Source of the DNA: Bacillota bacterium | GTDB lineage: Bacteria; Bacillota; UBA4882; UBA8346 | Direction: 5' to 3' | NCBI GenBank assembly: GCA_023415835.1 | Contig: JAEZJK010000028.1 | Span: 1 to 7,996 of the forward strand | Length of the DNA stretch: 7,996 nt | Shown here: piece by piece, positions 1 to 6,082 of the stretch | Layout: every line of letters begins with the position of its first letter | How positions within the stretch are numbered: position 1 is the stretch's first letter | Notes under the pieces: generated by a model | What the model saw: the letters and a program-made list of their open reading frames with translations, nothing else | Told to the model about the DNA's origin: nothing | Databases searched by the model: none | Translations under genes and position numbers: made by a program

Positions 1-1
1 A

Positions 2-163
2 TTAGGCACTTTTCATGGCTTACCTAAGAAATATTTGTCAAGATACTTGGATGAATTCTGTTACCGTTTTAATAGACGCTTTTGTGAACATCAAATCTTT
101 GCGAAACTTGTTAACGCCTGTCTTATTATGCCTCCGGCACCTTATGCTGAAGTAAATTTATAA
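2..163 (+). CDS. IS1595-type transposase, C-terminal fragment (cut by window edge)
   Basis: An open frame enters from the left edge and stops at TAA 161-163. It reads GTFHGLPKKYLSRYLDEFCY, then RFNRRF and about 25 further residues. The GTFHG...YLxxYLDEFCxRFNRR signature is the characteristic end of DDE transposases of the IS1595 (ISXO2-like) family; this rests on recalled family sequences. Only about 53 residues are visible, so the catalytic residues and the left end of the element lie outside the window. I could not identify a right terminal inverted repeat or a target duplication just downstream, so the element's boundary is unresolved. An inverted repeat at 183-228 could be its terminator or end. 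Confidence 0.78.
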   Translation, partial: LGTFHGLPKKYLSRYLDEFCYRFNRRFCEHQIFAKLVNACLIMPPAPYAEVNL

Positions 164-171
164 TCAAGTTA

Positions 172-694
172 ATGTTTTTAGTTACGGATTTTTTTAGCAT
201 TTTAGTTCATTTGCAAAAAATATCCGTACTAAATTTTAAAACAGTAGTTATTATTTTAGTTTCCTGTTTTTGTCTCTATTTTGTTTATCAAGGCTTTAAG
301 TTTATCTCAATGATCATTATTGTTGCAAAAATTACTGAGTCAGATGTAGAAGGTAATGTTCCCAGTAAAGTCGATTTCGACAGATTTTTAGAAAGAGATC
401 TTGAAAATTATTTTAAGCCTAAATATGGTGATGAAATCAAAGTGAAATATAGTTTATTTCGTGAGGGACCAACTCAAACTGGAATTGCTTACCCCAAGTA
501 TTATTTATGGGTTTCAATAAATAAAGAGAAAAACTAATTGAACAAGGTGCAGTTAGAATTACCGATATTGATAAAATTCGATTTGAGATTACTCATTTTT
601 TAACAATTGGAGAATCAAAAAAGATAAAAGTATTATAAGCACAGTATTTTCTCGGGATATCTGCAATAAAATTGAACAAAAAATTAACAAATGA
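172..694 (+). pseudogene. Broken gene for a small membrane protein of unknown function (two frameshifts)
   Basis: The first frame, ATG 172 to TAA 535-537, gives 121 residues with a hydrophobic segment at about residues 24-55 and a hydrophilic, mixed alpha/beta-looking C-terminus. Reading does not really end there. One added A in the A-run at 529-533 makes the frame continue KEKKLIEQGAVRITDIDKIR and onward. A second added A in the run at 617-622 continues it as ESKKDKSIISTVF, SRDICNKIEQKINK, to TGA 692-694. The joined product would have about 174 residues. Both lesions are one-base losses in A homopolymers, so either the gene is decayed or the assembly undercalled them. The start has no convincing ribosome-binding site and lies only 8 bp past the transposase stop, so the true N-terminus may have been replaced by the IS. 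I do not recognise the family. Confidence 0.6.
183..228 (+). repeat. Inverted repeat / hairpin just after the transposase
   Basis: TACGGATTTTTTT (183-195) faces AAAAAATATCCGTA (215-228). The arms pair over about 13 bp with one bulged A, around a 19-nt loop. The hairpin starts 20 bp after the transposase stop, so it may be that gene's terminator or part of the element's end. It also lies inside the first codons of the broken ORF that follows, so that ORF's N-terminus may be partly IS-derived. It has no long T-run after the right arm, so the terminator role is uncertain. Confidence 0.45.
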
Positions 695-767
695 ATTTAT
701 TGAAGAGGTTGCCCTCTATGGACAACCTAATTAGGGATCTAATAAATATTGTAAGGAATGTGAAAAC

Positions 768-1589
768 ATGGCTCAACCAACTCTCACCTTAAAAGAGCTC
801 AATGAAGCCCGCGCCGAACTCAACCGGTTAAACGACGGCCGGAAGATTCATGATGACGCTACCGCCTGTCGTTTCATTACCGAGCGGGGGTTTGTCTTGT
901 TAATGCCGATTGAGGGCATTCCGTTGCCGAGCCTCTCGGAGGCGGACGAAGCCGAACCTTGGCCCGGTTACGGGATTACCGACCGGGCTTGGGCTTGGAA
1001 GGAGACCTTGCCGGAGCGGAAACTTTGCGCCTATACCAAGTTGATTCACGGGCGGGGGACCTTTATCGACTGGCATTTGTATCCGTCGTTTTTAAAGGTT
1101 TACGGCCCGGACGGGGACCTGGATTATGAATATCAAAACGGGAGGTTGAACCAAGCCGAGCGGGATCTCTGCCGGATCGTTGAAGAGTATGGACCGATCA
1201 ACTCCAGGGAGTTATGGTTAAAGAGCAAACCGTTCTTCGGCGAGAAACGGCATCGGTTTACTTCTACCCTGGAACGGCTCCAAGGGAAGTTTTTTCTGAC
1301 TGTGGCTGGTGGGTCTTTGGAAGGCTGGACTTTACATACTTGGGACCTAGTAGAGCGGCAAGCGCCTCGGACAGCGCTGGAGAATCTTCCTGCTCCGGGT
1401 GAGGCCAGAGCCAAGATTCTAAACCAAACCATCCAAAATTGCGTGGCGATAGCGGAAGGGAAACTCCGTTCGATGCTACGCTGGTCTCCTTCGGATTTGA
1501 AGCAAGGACTTGAAGTCTTAAAAAATGAAGGCCTGGTGACCGAGGTTTGGGTGGAAGGGGAGACGGCTCCCTGGTTGATGCATATTTAG
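768..1589 (+). CDS. AlkZ-related winged-helix protein (possible DNA glycosylase relative)
   Basis: This is a 273-residue cytoplasmic protein with no signal or membrane segment. It resembles proteins named AlkZ-related, distant kin of the YcaQ/AlkZ glycosylases that unhook DNA crosslinks. Visible family features are the RGFVLLMPIEGIPLPSL segment (residues 40-56), WAWKETLP (75-82), a block around TKLIHGRGTFIDWHLYPSF (90-108), and a winged-helix-like block EEYGPINSRELW (139-150) that continues to TLHTWDLVERQAP (188-200). A second helix-turn-helix-like stretch is near WSPSDLKQGLEVLKNEGLV. I see no QxQ or QxD motif, the catalytic signature of true AlkZ, so glycosylase activity is not shown; a DNA-binding role is inferred. 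ATG 768 is preceded by AAGGA (753-757). The gene is much richer in GC than the AT-rich DNA before it, which suggests different histories. It appears to be a single-gene unit. Confidence 0.68.
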   Translation: MAQPTLTLKELNEARAELNRLNDGRKIHDDATACRFITERGFVLLMPIEGIPLPSLSEADEAEPWPGYGITDRAWAWKETLPERKLCAYTKLIHGRGTFIDWHLYPSFLKVYGPDGDLDYEYQNGRLNQAERDLCRIVEEYGPINSRELWLKSKPFFGEKRHRFTSTLERLQGKFFLTVAGGSLEGWTLHTWDLVERQAPRTALENLPAPGEARAKILNQTIQNCVAIAEGKLRSMLRWSPSDLKQGLEVLKNEGLVTEVWVEGETAPWLMHI

Positions 1590-1617
1590 ATGAAACTCAC
1601 CCTTTTTGATTATCTTC

Positions 1618-1820
1618 ATACCAAGTTGCATTCAAAGTGAAACTGTACGGTCGGTTAAAATATAACTTCCGCTACAATTGTGCTATACCCTACGTGGATG
1701 CCACGAAGGGCCCGCACAAAAGCTGAAGTACTATTTTAACTCTCCCATATATTGTGTTCTCTCCGCAGCATTGCTGCGTTCCACATAAAAGTTGCACTAT
1801 AATTGAATGCAACTTGGTAT
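1618..1820. mobile_element. MITE-like element, 203 bp, with 18-bp perfect terminal inverted repeats
   Basis: ATACCAAGTTGCATTCAA at 1618-1635 is the exact reverse complement of 1803-1820. The pairing resumes after a 4-nt gap with AGTGAAACT (1636-1644) against AGTTGCACT (1790-1798), with one mismatch. The interior encodes nothing and carries two perfect hairpins: CGTGG-ATG-CCACG (1693-1705) and CGCAGCATTGCTGCG (1764-1778). The outer bases can be read as TA on both sides, which would fit the TA duplication of IS630/Tc1-type elements. This parentage is inference because no transposase of that type is visible here. The element starts about 30 bp after the AlkZ-related stop codon and lies between that gene and the DUF1540 promoter. 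Confidence 0.75.
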
Positions 1821-1964
1821 CAGATGCCTAAATCCGGGCATTTACCCTCTCACGAGTGTTCATGAAAAAGTAAATGTAACGTGGATGGATGTCGGAAAAA
1901 GGGTTCAGGGTAGACCTCAGACTTTTTGAGAAGGTTTTTAGAATTATGAATTGGATTTTGGATA
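1821..1964. other. Noncoding spacer between the MITE and the DUF1540 promoter
   Basis: No open frame with a ribosome-binding site is visible. The only structures I see are a weak 5-bp hairpin, ATGCC/GGCAT (about 1824-1841), and a distant complementary pair TACCCT...AGGGTA (about 1851-1914). Together with the MITE this fills the 414-bp gap between the two plus-strand genes. Confidence 0.6.
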
Positions 1965-1973
1965 TGCTAAAAT
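1965..1973 (+). promoter_or_regulatory. Extended -10 promoter for the DUF1540 gene
   Basis: TGC followed by TAAAAT matches the extended -10 pattern TGnTATAAT with one change. No good -35 is found at 16-18 bp upstream; TATGAA at 1945-1950 is only a weak fit. Transcription would begin near 1980, giving a leader of about 25 nt that contains the AAAGGAG ribosome-binding site. Confidence 0.42.
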
Positions 1974-2003
1974 CATCTAATTCCAAAAAGGAGATGTTAA
2001 CTA

Positions 2004-2201
2004 ATGCCCGATGTCAATTGCACCGTGAATAACTGTAACTACTGGGAGAAAGGGAATCTTTGCAATGCTCAACAGATTGTGATTCAAAATGATGAGGATG
2101 GCGGATTTTCACCAAACGTCAATCTAAAGAATTTATCGGCCACCCCGGCGGATTCAAACGACGAAACCTGTTGTCAGACGTTTAAATTGAAACAAGATTA
2201 A
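2004..2201 (+). CDS. DUF1540 domain-containing small cysteine-rich protein
   Basis: This 65-residue protein has the pattern expected of DUF1540. It shows CTVNNC (Cys6, Cys11), then NYWEKGNLCNAQQIVI with Cys20, and a late CCQTF (Cys56, Cys57). The clustered cysteines could bind a metal such as zinc, but the function of the family is unknown to me beyond its frequent presence in Bacillota. There is no signal peptide or membrane segment. AAAGGAG at 1987-1993 is spaced 10 nt before ATG 2004. An earlier ATG at 1994 is in another frame and soon stops. The gene stands alone and is convergent with iorAB, sharing a hairpin at 2206-2239. Confidence 0.88.
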   Translation: MPDVNCTVNNCNYWEKGNLCNAQQIVIQNDEDGGFSPNVNLKNLSATPADSNDETCCQTFKLKQD

Positions 2202-2205
2202 AGCG

Positions 2206-2239
2206 ATCCCTCTCTGAGAAGAACAAACCAGAGAGGGAT
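2206..2239. terminator. Shared hairpin between convergent DUF1540 and iorB
   Basis: ATCCCTCTCTG (2206-2216) pairs perfectly with CAGAGAGGGAT (2229-2239) over 11 bp with a 12-nt loop. It starts 4 bp after the DUF1540 stop and lies about 30 bp past the iorB stop. Neither side has a real T-run, so it may act as a transcript-end stabiliser or weak bidirectional terminator. The placement between convergent genes is the main support. Confidence 0.7.
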
Positions 2240-2269
2240 TATTAATTGGTGGGCAGATATGTGATTTAT

Positions 2270-2848
2270 TTAGTTGAATGCTGAAAAACCGGCTTCAAAT
2301 GCTTTCAGATTGACATCGAGGGCTTTGGGGGGGACTACTTCACGGATTGCTTCAAGCCAGACGCCTTTTTCAATAGCGCTTGTTTTAGCAGCCAACCCCA
2401 GTAACACAATATTAACTGCTTTGATACTCCCGCATTCTTTGGCAAGCTTCAAGGCGTCAATGGTAATTGTCTGGGGCGCTATTGCTTGCAAACGTTGGAC
2501 AATCGACTCGGGGTACTTGGCCTTTCCGATAATTACGGGCATTGGGTCAATCCGCTGATCGTTCACAATTAGCTTGCCGTCAGTTTTAAGGTAATCGATC
2601 CAACGTAACGCTTCTAGCCTCTCGAAAGCCAGGATCAGATCGGCTTCTCCCGGTTCGATCAATGGCGAATAGACCTTTTTGCCGAATTTAACATAGGTAA
2701 CGACGCTTCCGCCCCGTTGGGACATACCGTGGATCTCGGATACTTTAACATCGGAGCCGATCTTTAAAGCCACATTGCCAAGGACCCTGCTGGCAAGCAA
2801 CGTTCCTTGTCCGCCGACGCCAACGATCATGATTTTTAAATCAGTCAT
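2270..2848 (-). CDS. iorB: Indolepyruvate:ferredoxin oxidoreductase, beta subunit
   Basis: This is the 192-residue gamma-domain subunit of the 2-oxoacid:ferredoxin oxidoreductase superfamily, which works with IorA to convert aryl-pyruvates (indolepyruvate, phenylpyruvate, p-hydroxyphenylpyruvate) plus CoA into aryl-acetyl-CoA, CO2 and reduced ferredoxin. Visible family features are IMIVGVGGQGTLLASRVLG (residues 6-24), EIHGMSQRGGSVVTYVKFG (38-56) and SPLIEPGEADLILAFE. Length is normal for IorB. I place the start at ATG 2848-2846, not the upstream in-frame ATG at 2875, because it overlaps the iorA stop as ATGACTGA and has GCAGGTG at a good distance. That arrangement implies translational coupling with iorA. 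It is cytoplasmic, with no signal peptide. Confidence 0.93.
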   Translation of the reverse strand: MTDLKIMIVGVGGQGTLLASRVLGNVALKIGSDVKVSEIHGMSQRGGSVVTYVKFGKKVYSPLIEPGEADLILAFERLEALRWIDYLKTDGKLIVNDQRIDPMPVIIGKAKYPESIVQRLQAIAPQTITIDALKLAKECGSIKAVNIVLLGLAAKTSAIEKGVWLEAIREVVPPKALDVNLKAFEAGFSAFN

Positions 2849-4586
2849 GGTTTTCACCTGCTTTCTCAATCGCATTAAACTTGCACAACTTGGTGCAAAG
2901 TTCGCAACCTACGCACAGGGCTTCGTTGATTTGAATGGCGTCGCCCCCATCGACTATTGCCGGGCAAGCAATTTTGAGGCACATTTTGCATTTTTTGCAG
3001 CGAGCTTGATTGACTTTAAGCGTTCCTTTATATTTGACATGCTTTAAGAGAGCGCAAGGCCGTTGGGAGATGATCACCGACGGTTCGGGGGTTGAGGTTT
3101 CCTCGCGGACTATTGCTTCAAACTGAATTGTATCAAAGGGATCCACTACCCGGACCCGGTCTATGCCGACAGCTTTCACCAGCTGGACCAGGTCAACTTG
3201 TTTAGTGGGTTCCCCCTTGATGGTAAATCCGGTGGCCGGGTTAGGCTGATGCCCGGTCATCCCGGTAATCGAATTATCAAGAATGATAACGGTGGAATTT
3301 CCTTTATTATAAACAATATCGATCAGGCCGGTAATTCCGGAATGAATAAAGGTGGAATCGCCGATAATGGCGACGGTCTTTGCGCCGAATTCCCGGCCCC
3401 GGGCTCTTTCCATGCCATGGGCCGCCCCAATACTCGCTCCCATACAGATACAGGTATCGATAGAATCTACCGGAGGCAGAGCGCCTAAGGTATAACACCC
3501 AATATCGCCGCTGACGGTGAGGCCCAATTTTTTGAGGACATAAAACATTCCCCGATGGGGACAACCGGGGCACATTACCGGCGGCCGGACTGGAATCGGT
3601 TCCTCAAAGGCAGGTTTGTTTTCAATTTTGACCCCTAATATTTTTTCCTTAATCAACCGGGCGTTTAATTCGCCGGTTACCGGCAAGACTGCTTTACCGG
3701 TAACTTCAAGGCCCATTTTTCGGACATGGTCTTCAATGACTGGTTCCAGTTCTTCAATGACGTATAAGGTTTTAACCTCTTTGGCAAATTGGCGGATTAA
3801 CTTTTCCGGGAGAGGATGGATCATTCCAAGTTTCAAATAGGAGACGCCTCCCAAGGCCTCCCGGGCATACTGATAAGAAATGCCGCTGGTAATAACCCCG
3901 ATATCTTTACTGCCCCACTCGATTTGGTTAAGTTCCGAAATATCGGCCAATTCCCTTAAGGCAGCCATTCGTTTTTCGACTTCCAGATGCCTTTTCCTAG
4001 CCATGGCCGGCATCATCACATATTTATTCGGGTTTTTGCAATACTCTTTCAGTTGATATTCCTGTTTGGCTTCAAGCTCAACCAGGCTTTGGGAATGGGC
4101 AATCCGGGTGGTAAGCCTGACGATTACCGGGGTATCGTATTCTTCACTAACCCGATAAGCTAGTTTCAGGAAGTTTTTGCATTCCTGGCTGTCTGCCGGT
4201 TCTAACATCGGCACTTTAGCTGCCCTAGCATAAAAACGGCTATCCTGCTCATTTTGAGAGCTGTGCATTCCGGGATCGTCGGCCACCATAATTACCAGGC
4301 CGCCGTTGACTCCGGTATAGGAAGCGGTAAACAGCGGATCGGCCGCCACATTTAGCCCCACATGTTTCATGGAACAGATCGCTCTGGCCCCGGCGATCGC
4401 TGCACCGGCAGCTACCTCCAGCGCTACTTTTTCATTAGGCGACCATTCGGAGTAGATCTCATCATATTTAGCAATGAATTCCGATATTTCGGTGCTTGGC
4501 GTTCCGGGATAGGCGGCGGAGACTGACACTCCCGCTTCATATGCTCCTCTGGCAACGGCTTCGTTGCCGAGCATCAGCTTTTTCAT
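2841..4586 (-). CDS. iorA: Indolepyruvate:ferredoxin oxidoreductase, alpha subunit
   Basis: This 581-residue cytoplasmic subunit carries the thiamine diphosphate and iron-sulfur sites. The N-terminal pyruvate:ferredoxin oxidoreductase-like domain covers about residues 1-330 (GNEAVARGAYEAG, YPGTPSTEI at 26-34). MCPGCPHRG follows at 338-346. The thiamine diphosphate-binding motif runs from GD at 409-410 to DN at 437-438, ending TGMTGHQPNP. The C-terminus has a two-cluster ferredoxin domain: Cys530, 533, 536 and 541, then Cys558, 561, 564 and 568. The second cluster ends CKF instead of the common CP. Length and domain order match typical IorA, and all expected key residues are present. It overlaps iorB. 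The start has an AAGGAGG site at 4593-4599 and a consensus promoter just upstream. The enzyme serves either aromatic amino-acid catabolism or, in reverse, synthesis from aryl-acetates; the sequence does not say which. Confidence 0.96.
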   Translation of the reverse strand: MKKLMLGNEAVARGAYEAGVSVSAAYPGTPSTEISEFIAKYDEIYSEWSPNEKVALEVAAGAAIAGARAICSMKHVGLNVAADPLFTASYTGVNGGLVIMVADDPGMHSSQNEQDSRFYARAAKVPMLEPADSQECKNFLKLAYRVSEEYDTPVIVRLTTRIAHSQSLVELEAKQEYQLKEYCKNPNKYVMMPAMARKRHLEVEKRMAALRELADISELNQIEWGSKDIGVITSGISYQYAREALGGVSYLKLGMIHPLPEKLIRQFAKEVKTLYVIEELEPVIEDHVRKMGLEVTGKAVLPVTGELNARLIKEKILGVKIENKPAFEEPIPVRPPVMCPGCPHRGMFYVLKKLGLTVSGDIGCYTLGALPPVDSIDTCICMGASIGAAHGMERARGREFGAKTVAIIGDSTFIHSGITGLIDIVYNKGNSTVIILDNSITGMTGHQPNPATGFTIKGEPTKQVDLVQLVKAVGIDRVRVVDPFDTIQFEAIVREETSTPEPSVIISQRPCALLKHVKYKGTLKVNQARCKKCKMCLKIACPAIVDGGDAIQINEALCVGCELCTKLCKFNAIEKAGENHD

Positions 4587-4592
4587 GTTGTT

Positions 4593-4599
4593 CCTCCTT
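4593..4599 (-). promoter_or_regulatory. Ribosome-binding site of iorA
   Basis: AAGGAGG on the minus strand is a perfect anti-Shine-Dalgarno match, 6 nt before ATG 4586. It fixes the iorA start. Confidence 0.9.
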
Positions 4600-4618
4600 G
4601 GTGAAATAATATGTGATA

Positions 4619-4647
4619 ATTATATTGGATTGATATGATGTTGTCAA
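4619..4647 (-). promoter_or_regulatory. Perfect sigma-A/sigma-70 promoter of iorAB
   Basis: On the minus strand the order is TTGACA (4647-4642), a 17-bp spacer, then TATAAT (4624-4619). Every one of the twelve consensus bases and the optimal spacing are present. Predicted initiation near 4612 leaves a leader of only about 26 nt, with no room for a riboswitch or attenuator. This suggests strong, largely constitutive expression unless a repressor binds nearby. Confidence 0.9.
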
Positions 4648-4649
4648 AA

Positions 4650-5029
4650 TATTCAATTACCGTGCTTTATTCGGGAAAAAATGGTACAATATAAGTAGGC
4701 TTTTGAGTTTTTGAAGTTATCATTGGGTTTAGCAACTGTGTTAGTTAATAATTTTGAGCTGTGTTCTTAAGAATGGTTGATTGAAATATCTGTTTGATAA
4801 AATTTTAATGACAAATATAATATCTCCCGCTGAGGCGTAAAGGCGCTGAGTTTAAAAAAAAATATCGTTAATGAAACCTATAAACACATTCATTTACAAT
4901 AATATTCTATTTGATCATGTTTTATTTTTTCTCTACGCCTTAGCTCCTTTGCGGGAGAATAGTAAAATGGATCTATTAGACCAACATTACCGAAAACATA
5001 GTTTAACTTTAAAAAGGATGGGATTTTAA
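4650..5029. other. AT-rich spacer between iorA and the SGNH esterase
   Basis: This 380-bp gap is mostly AT-rich with no supported ORF. It holds the iorA-side promoter edge, an extended -10-like TGG-TACAAT on the plus strand (4682-4690, no good -35), and the inverted-repeat element at 4823-4958. A weak plus-strand pair TTAGCT (4940-4945) and TAAAAT (4963-4968), spaced 17 bp, could serve the esterase, in which case the element itself would supply the -35. AAGGATG at 5014-5020 is the esterase ribosome-binding site. Confidence 0.55.
4823..4958. repeat. REP/MITE-like inverted repeat element, 136 bp
   Basis: The outer 28-bp arms (4823-4850 and 4931-4958) are imperfect reverse complements with 21 of 28 positions matching. 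They begin with the perfect 8-mer TCTCCCGC / GCGGGAGA and share an AAGGCG block. Inside, an A-run after the left arm faces a T-rich stretch before the right arm, extending the pairing. The core is AT-rich and noncoding. ATA directly borders both outer ends, a possible but weak target duplication. The arms resemble widespread bacterial repeats of the form CGCAGAGGCGCAAAGGCGC, a resemblance from memory only. Confidence 0.65.
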
Positions 5030-5656
5030 ATGCTGCTAAACAGTGGAGATCTGGTCCTATTTCAAGGAGATAGCGTTACCGATACCGGCCGGGATCGGGC
5101 GAATGACAAAAGCTTGGGATCCGGTTATGCCATGATGGCTGCGGCTTGGTTCGCGGCGTTACATCCGGAGCGAAAGGCCGTCTTCATTAATAAGGGAATC
5201 AGCGGCGACCGAACCAAGGATTTAAGAGCCAGATGGGAAGAGGATTGTGTCAAGCTCCAACCGACCGTGGTTTCAATCCTGGTCGGAATCAATGATTGTT
5301 GGCGCAGATACGACCGGAACGACCCTACTACAGTGGCGGAGTTTGAGGAAAATTACCGCTTTTTATTAATGCGCCTGAGAGAAACGGCAGTTTCTATAAT
5401 AATTTTAAGCGAACCTTTCGTATTACCGGTCACGGAAGACCAACGCCAATGGCGGGAAGACCTTGATCCAAAAATCGCTGTTGTGCGCGATTTGGCCAGG
5501 GAGTTCCAAACGCTATTATTACCGTTGGATGGAATCTTTAACAGTGTGGCCACCCGGAGACCGCCGGAATTTTGGGCCCCGGACGGTGTGCACCCGTCCC
5601 CGGCCGGACACGCTTTAATTGCCAAAGAGTGGTTAAGAACTATGAAGAGTTTTTGA
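5030..5656 (+). CDS. SGNH/GDSL-family esterase (cytoplasmic)
   Basis: This 208-residue hydrolase has all four SGNH blocks. Block I is FQGDSVTDTGR, with nucleophile Ser15. Block II is NKGISGDRT, with an oxyanion Gly near 56-59. Block III is VGINDCW, with Asn88. Block V is APDGVHPSPAGH, with Asp185 and His188. Such enzymes remove acetyl or other short acyl groups from carbohydrates or lipids. The DGVHPSPAGH ending resembles carbohydrate acetyl-esterases, so deacetylation of imported xylo- or pectic oligosaccharides is a reasonable inference. It lacks a signal peptide, so it would act inside the cell. ATG 5030 follows AAGGATG (5014-5020). It appears monocistronic, ending before the terminator at 5739-5778. 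Its substrate cannot be read from the sequence. Confidence 0.9.
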   Translation: MLLNSGDLVLFQGDSVTDTGRDRANDKSLGSGYAMMAAAWFAALHPERKAVFINKGISGDRTKDLRARWEEDCVKLQPTVVSILVGINDCWRRYDRNDPTTVAEFEENYRFLLMRLRETAVSIIILSEPFVLPVTEDQRQWREDLDPKIAVVRDLAREFQTLLLPLDGIFNSVATRRPPEFWAPDGVHPSPAGHALIAKEWLRTMKSF

Positions 5657-5703
5657 GGGGGCAAGGGTTAGGAGATACATACTTCTTTGTTTAAACATTC
5701 CAG

Positions 5704-5736
5704 ATAGTATCGTTAGGAACATTTTAAATCTTTCAA
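5704..5736. repeat. Copy 1 of a repeated motif preceding a terminator
   Basis: This 33-nt segment (core TTAGGAACATTTTAAATC, then TTTCAA) matches 7699-7733 in the same orientation at 28 of 33 aligned positions plus one 2-nt gap. It ends 2 nt before a terminator stem and lies downstream of the esterase stop. Function unknown. Confidence 0.55.
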
Positions 5737-5738
5737 CC

Positions 5739-5778
5739 GGGGGAATATTGGTCGATATGACAATAGACCCCCTTTTTT
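5739..5778 (+). terminator. Rho-independent terminator after the SGNH esterase
   Basis: GGGGG (5739-5743) pairs with CCCCC (5768-5772). After a small AA/GA internal loop, TATTG pairs with CAATA around a 10-nt loop. Six T residues follow immediately (5773-5778). It lies 82 bp after the esterase stop. Confidence 0.85.
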
Positions 5779-6082
5779 AGTTGAATCAAATGACCGCCGA
5801 TGGCAATCCTCATCTGCCCGTCAAATATTTTGACTAAGGCGTTGCGCGATAAAGCCGGAAAGTTAAGCTAGCCATTTTTTAGGGACCCTTGTTTTATATT
5901 TTCCTAATAGCTCATATGATAAAATCGGGTGTTATTAATCCGGTGCTTAAATACCCGAATTTGATTTTGACAAATGAGTTAACTATCAGGATTTTTAAAA
6001 TTTTTCCGGATGCCTTTACTCTCCGGAGCAATCTTTAATGTTTGGTGAATAAAGATCGACATCTTTTACACAGGAGGTTTTA
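5779..6082. other. Noncoding spacer before the deacetylase-amidase gene
   Basis: No supported gene is seen. A TTGACA hexamer at 5967-5972 is a perfect -35, but the bases 16-18 bp later (GATTTT/ATTTTT) are a poor -10. TATGAT at 5915-5920 is a fair -10 without a good -35. So the promoter of the next gene is probably here but is not settled. A short TCCGGA...TCCGGA hairpin lies near 6004-6026. The gene's AGGAGG site is at 6072-6077. Confidence 0.5.

Noticed and set aside
691..789. A 32-codon plus-strand frame from ATG 691 overlapping the AlkZ-related start.
   Set aside because: No ribosome-binding site and no recognisable sequence; it overlaps the tail of the broken gene and the next start.
2846..2875. 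Upstream ATG at 2875 as the iorB start.
   Set aside because: It would add nine basic residues before the normal family start and lacks a ribosome-binding site; ATG 2848 has one and overlaps the iorA stop in the usual way.
5740..5875. A minus-strand frame of about 44 codons containing ALVKIFDGQMRIAIGGHLI, loosely like a transposase C-terminus.
   Set aside because: It has no start or ribosome-binding site, is bounded by stops, overlaps a clear plus-strand terminator, and the resemblance is too vague to name; at most a tiny remnant.
5838..5878. GCGATAAAGCCGG...TAGCC recalls the second half of a c-di-GMP (GEMM) riboswitch.
   Set aside because: The first conserved half with the GNRA-like loop and receptor is absent, and the pairing does not form; probably chance.
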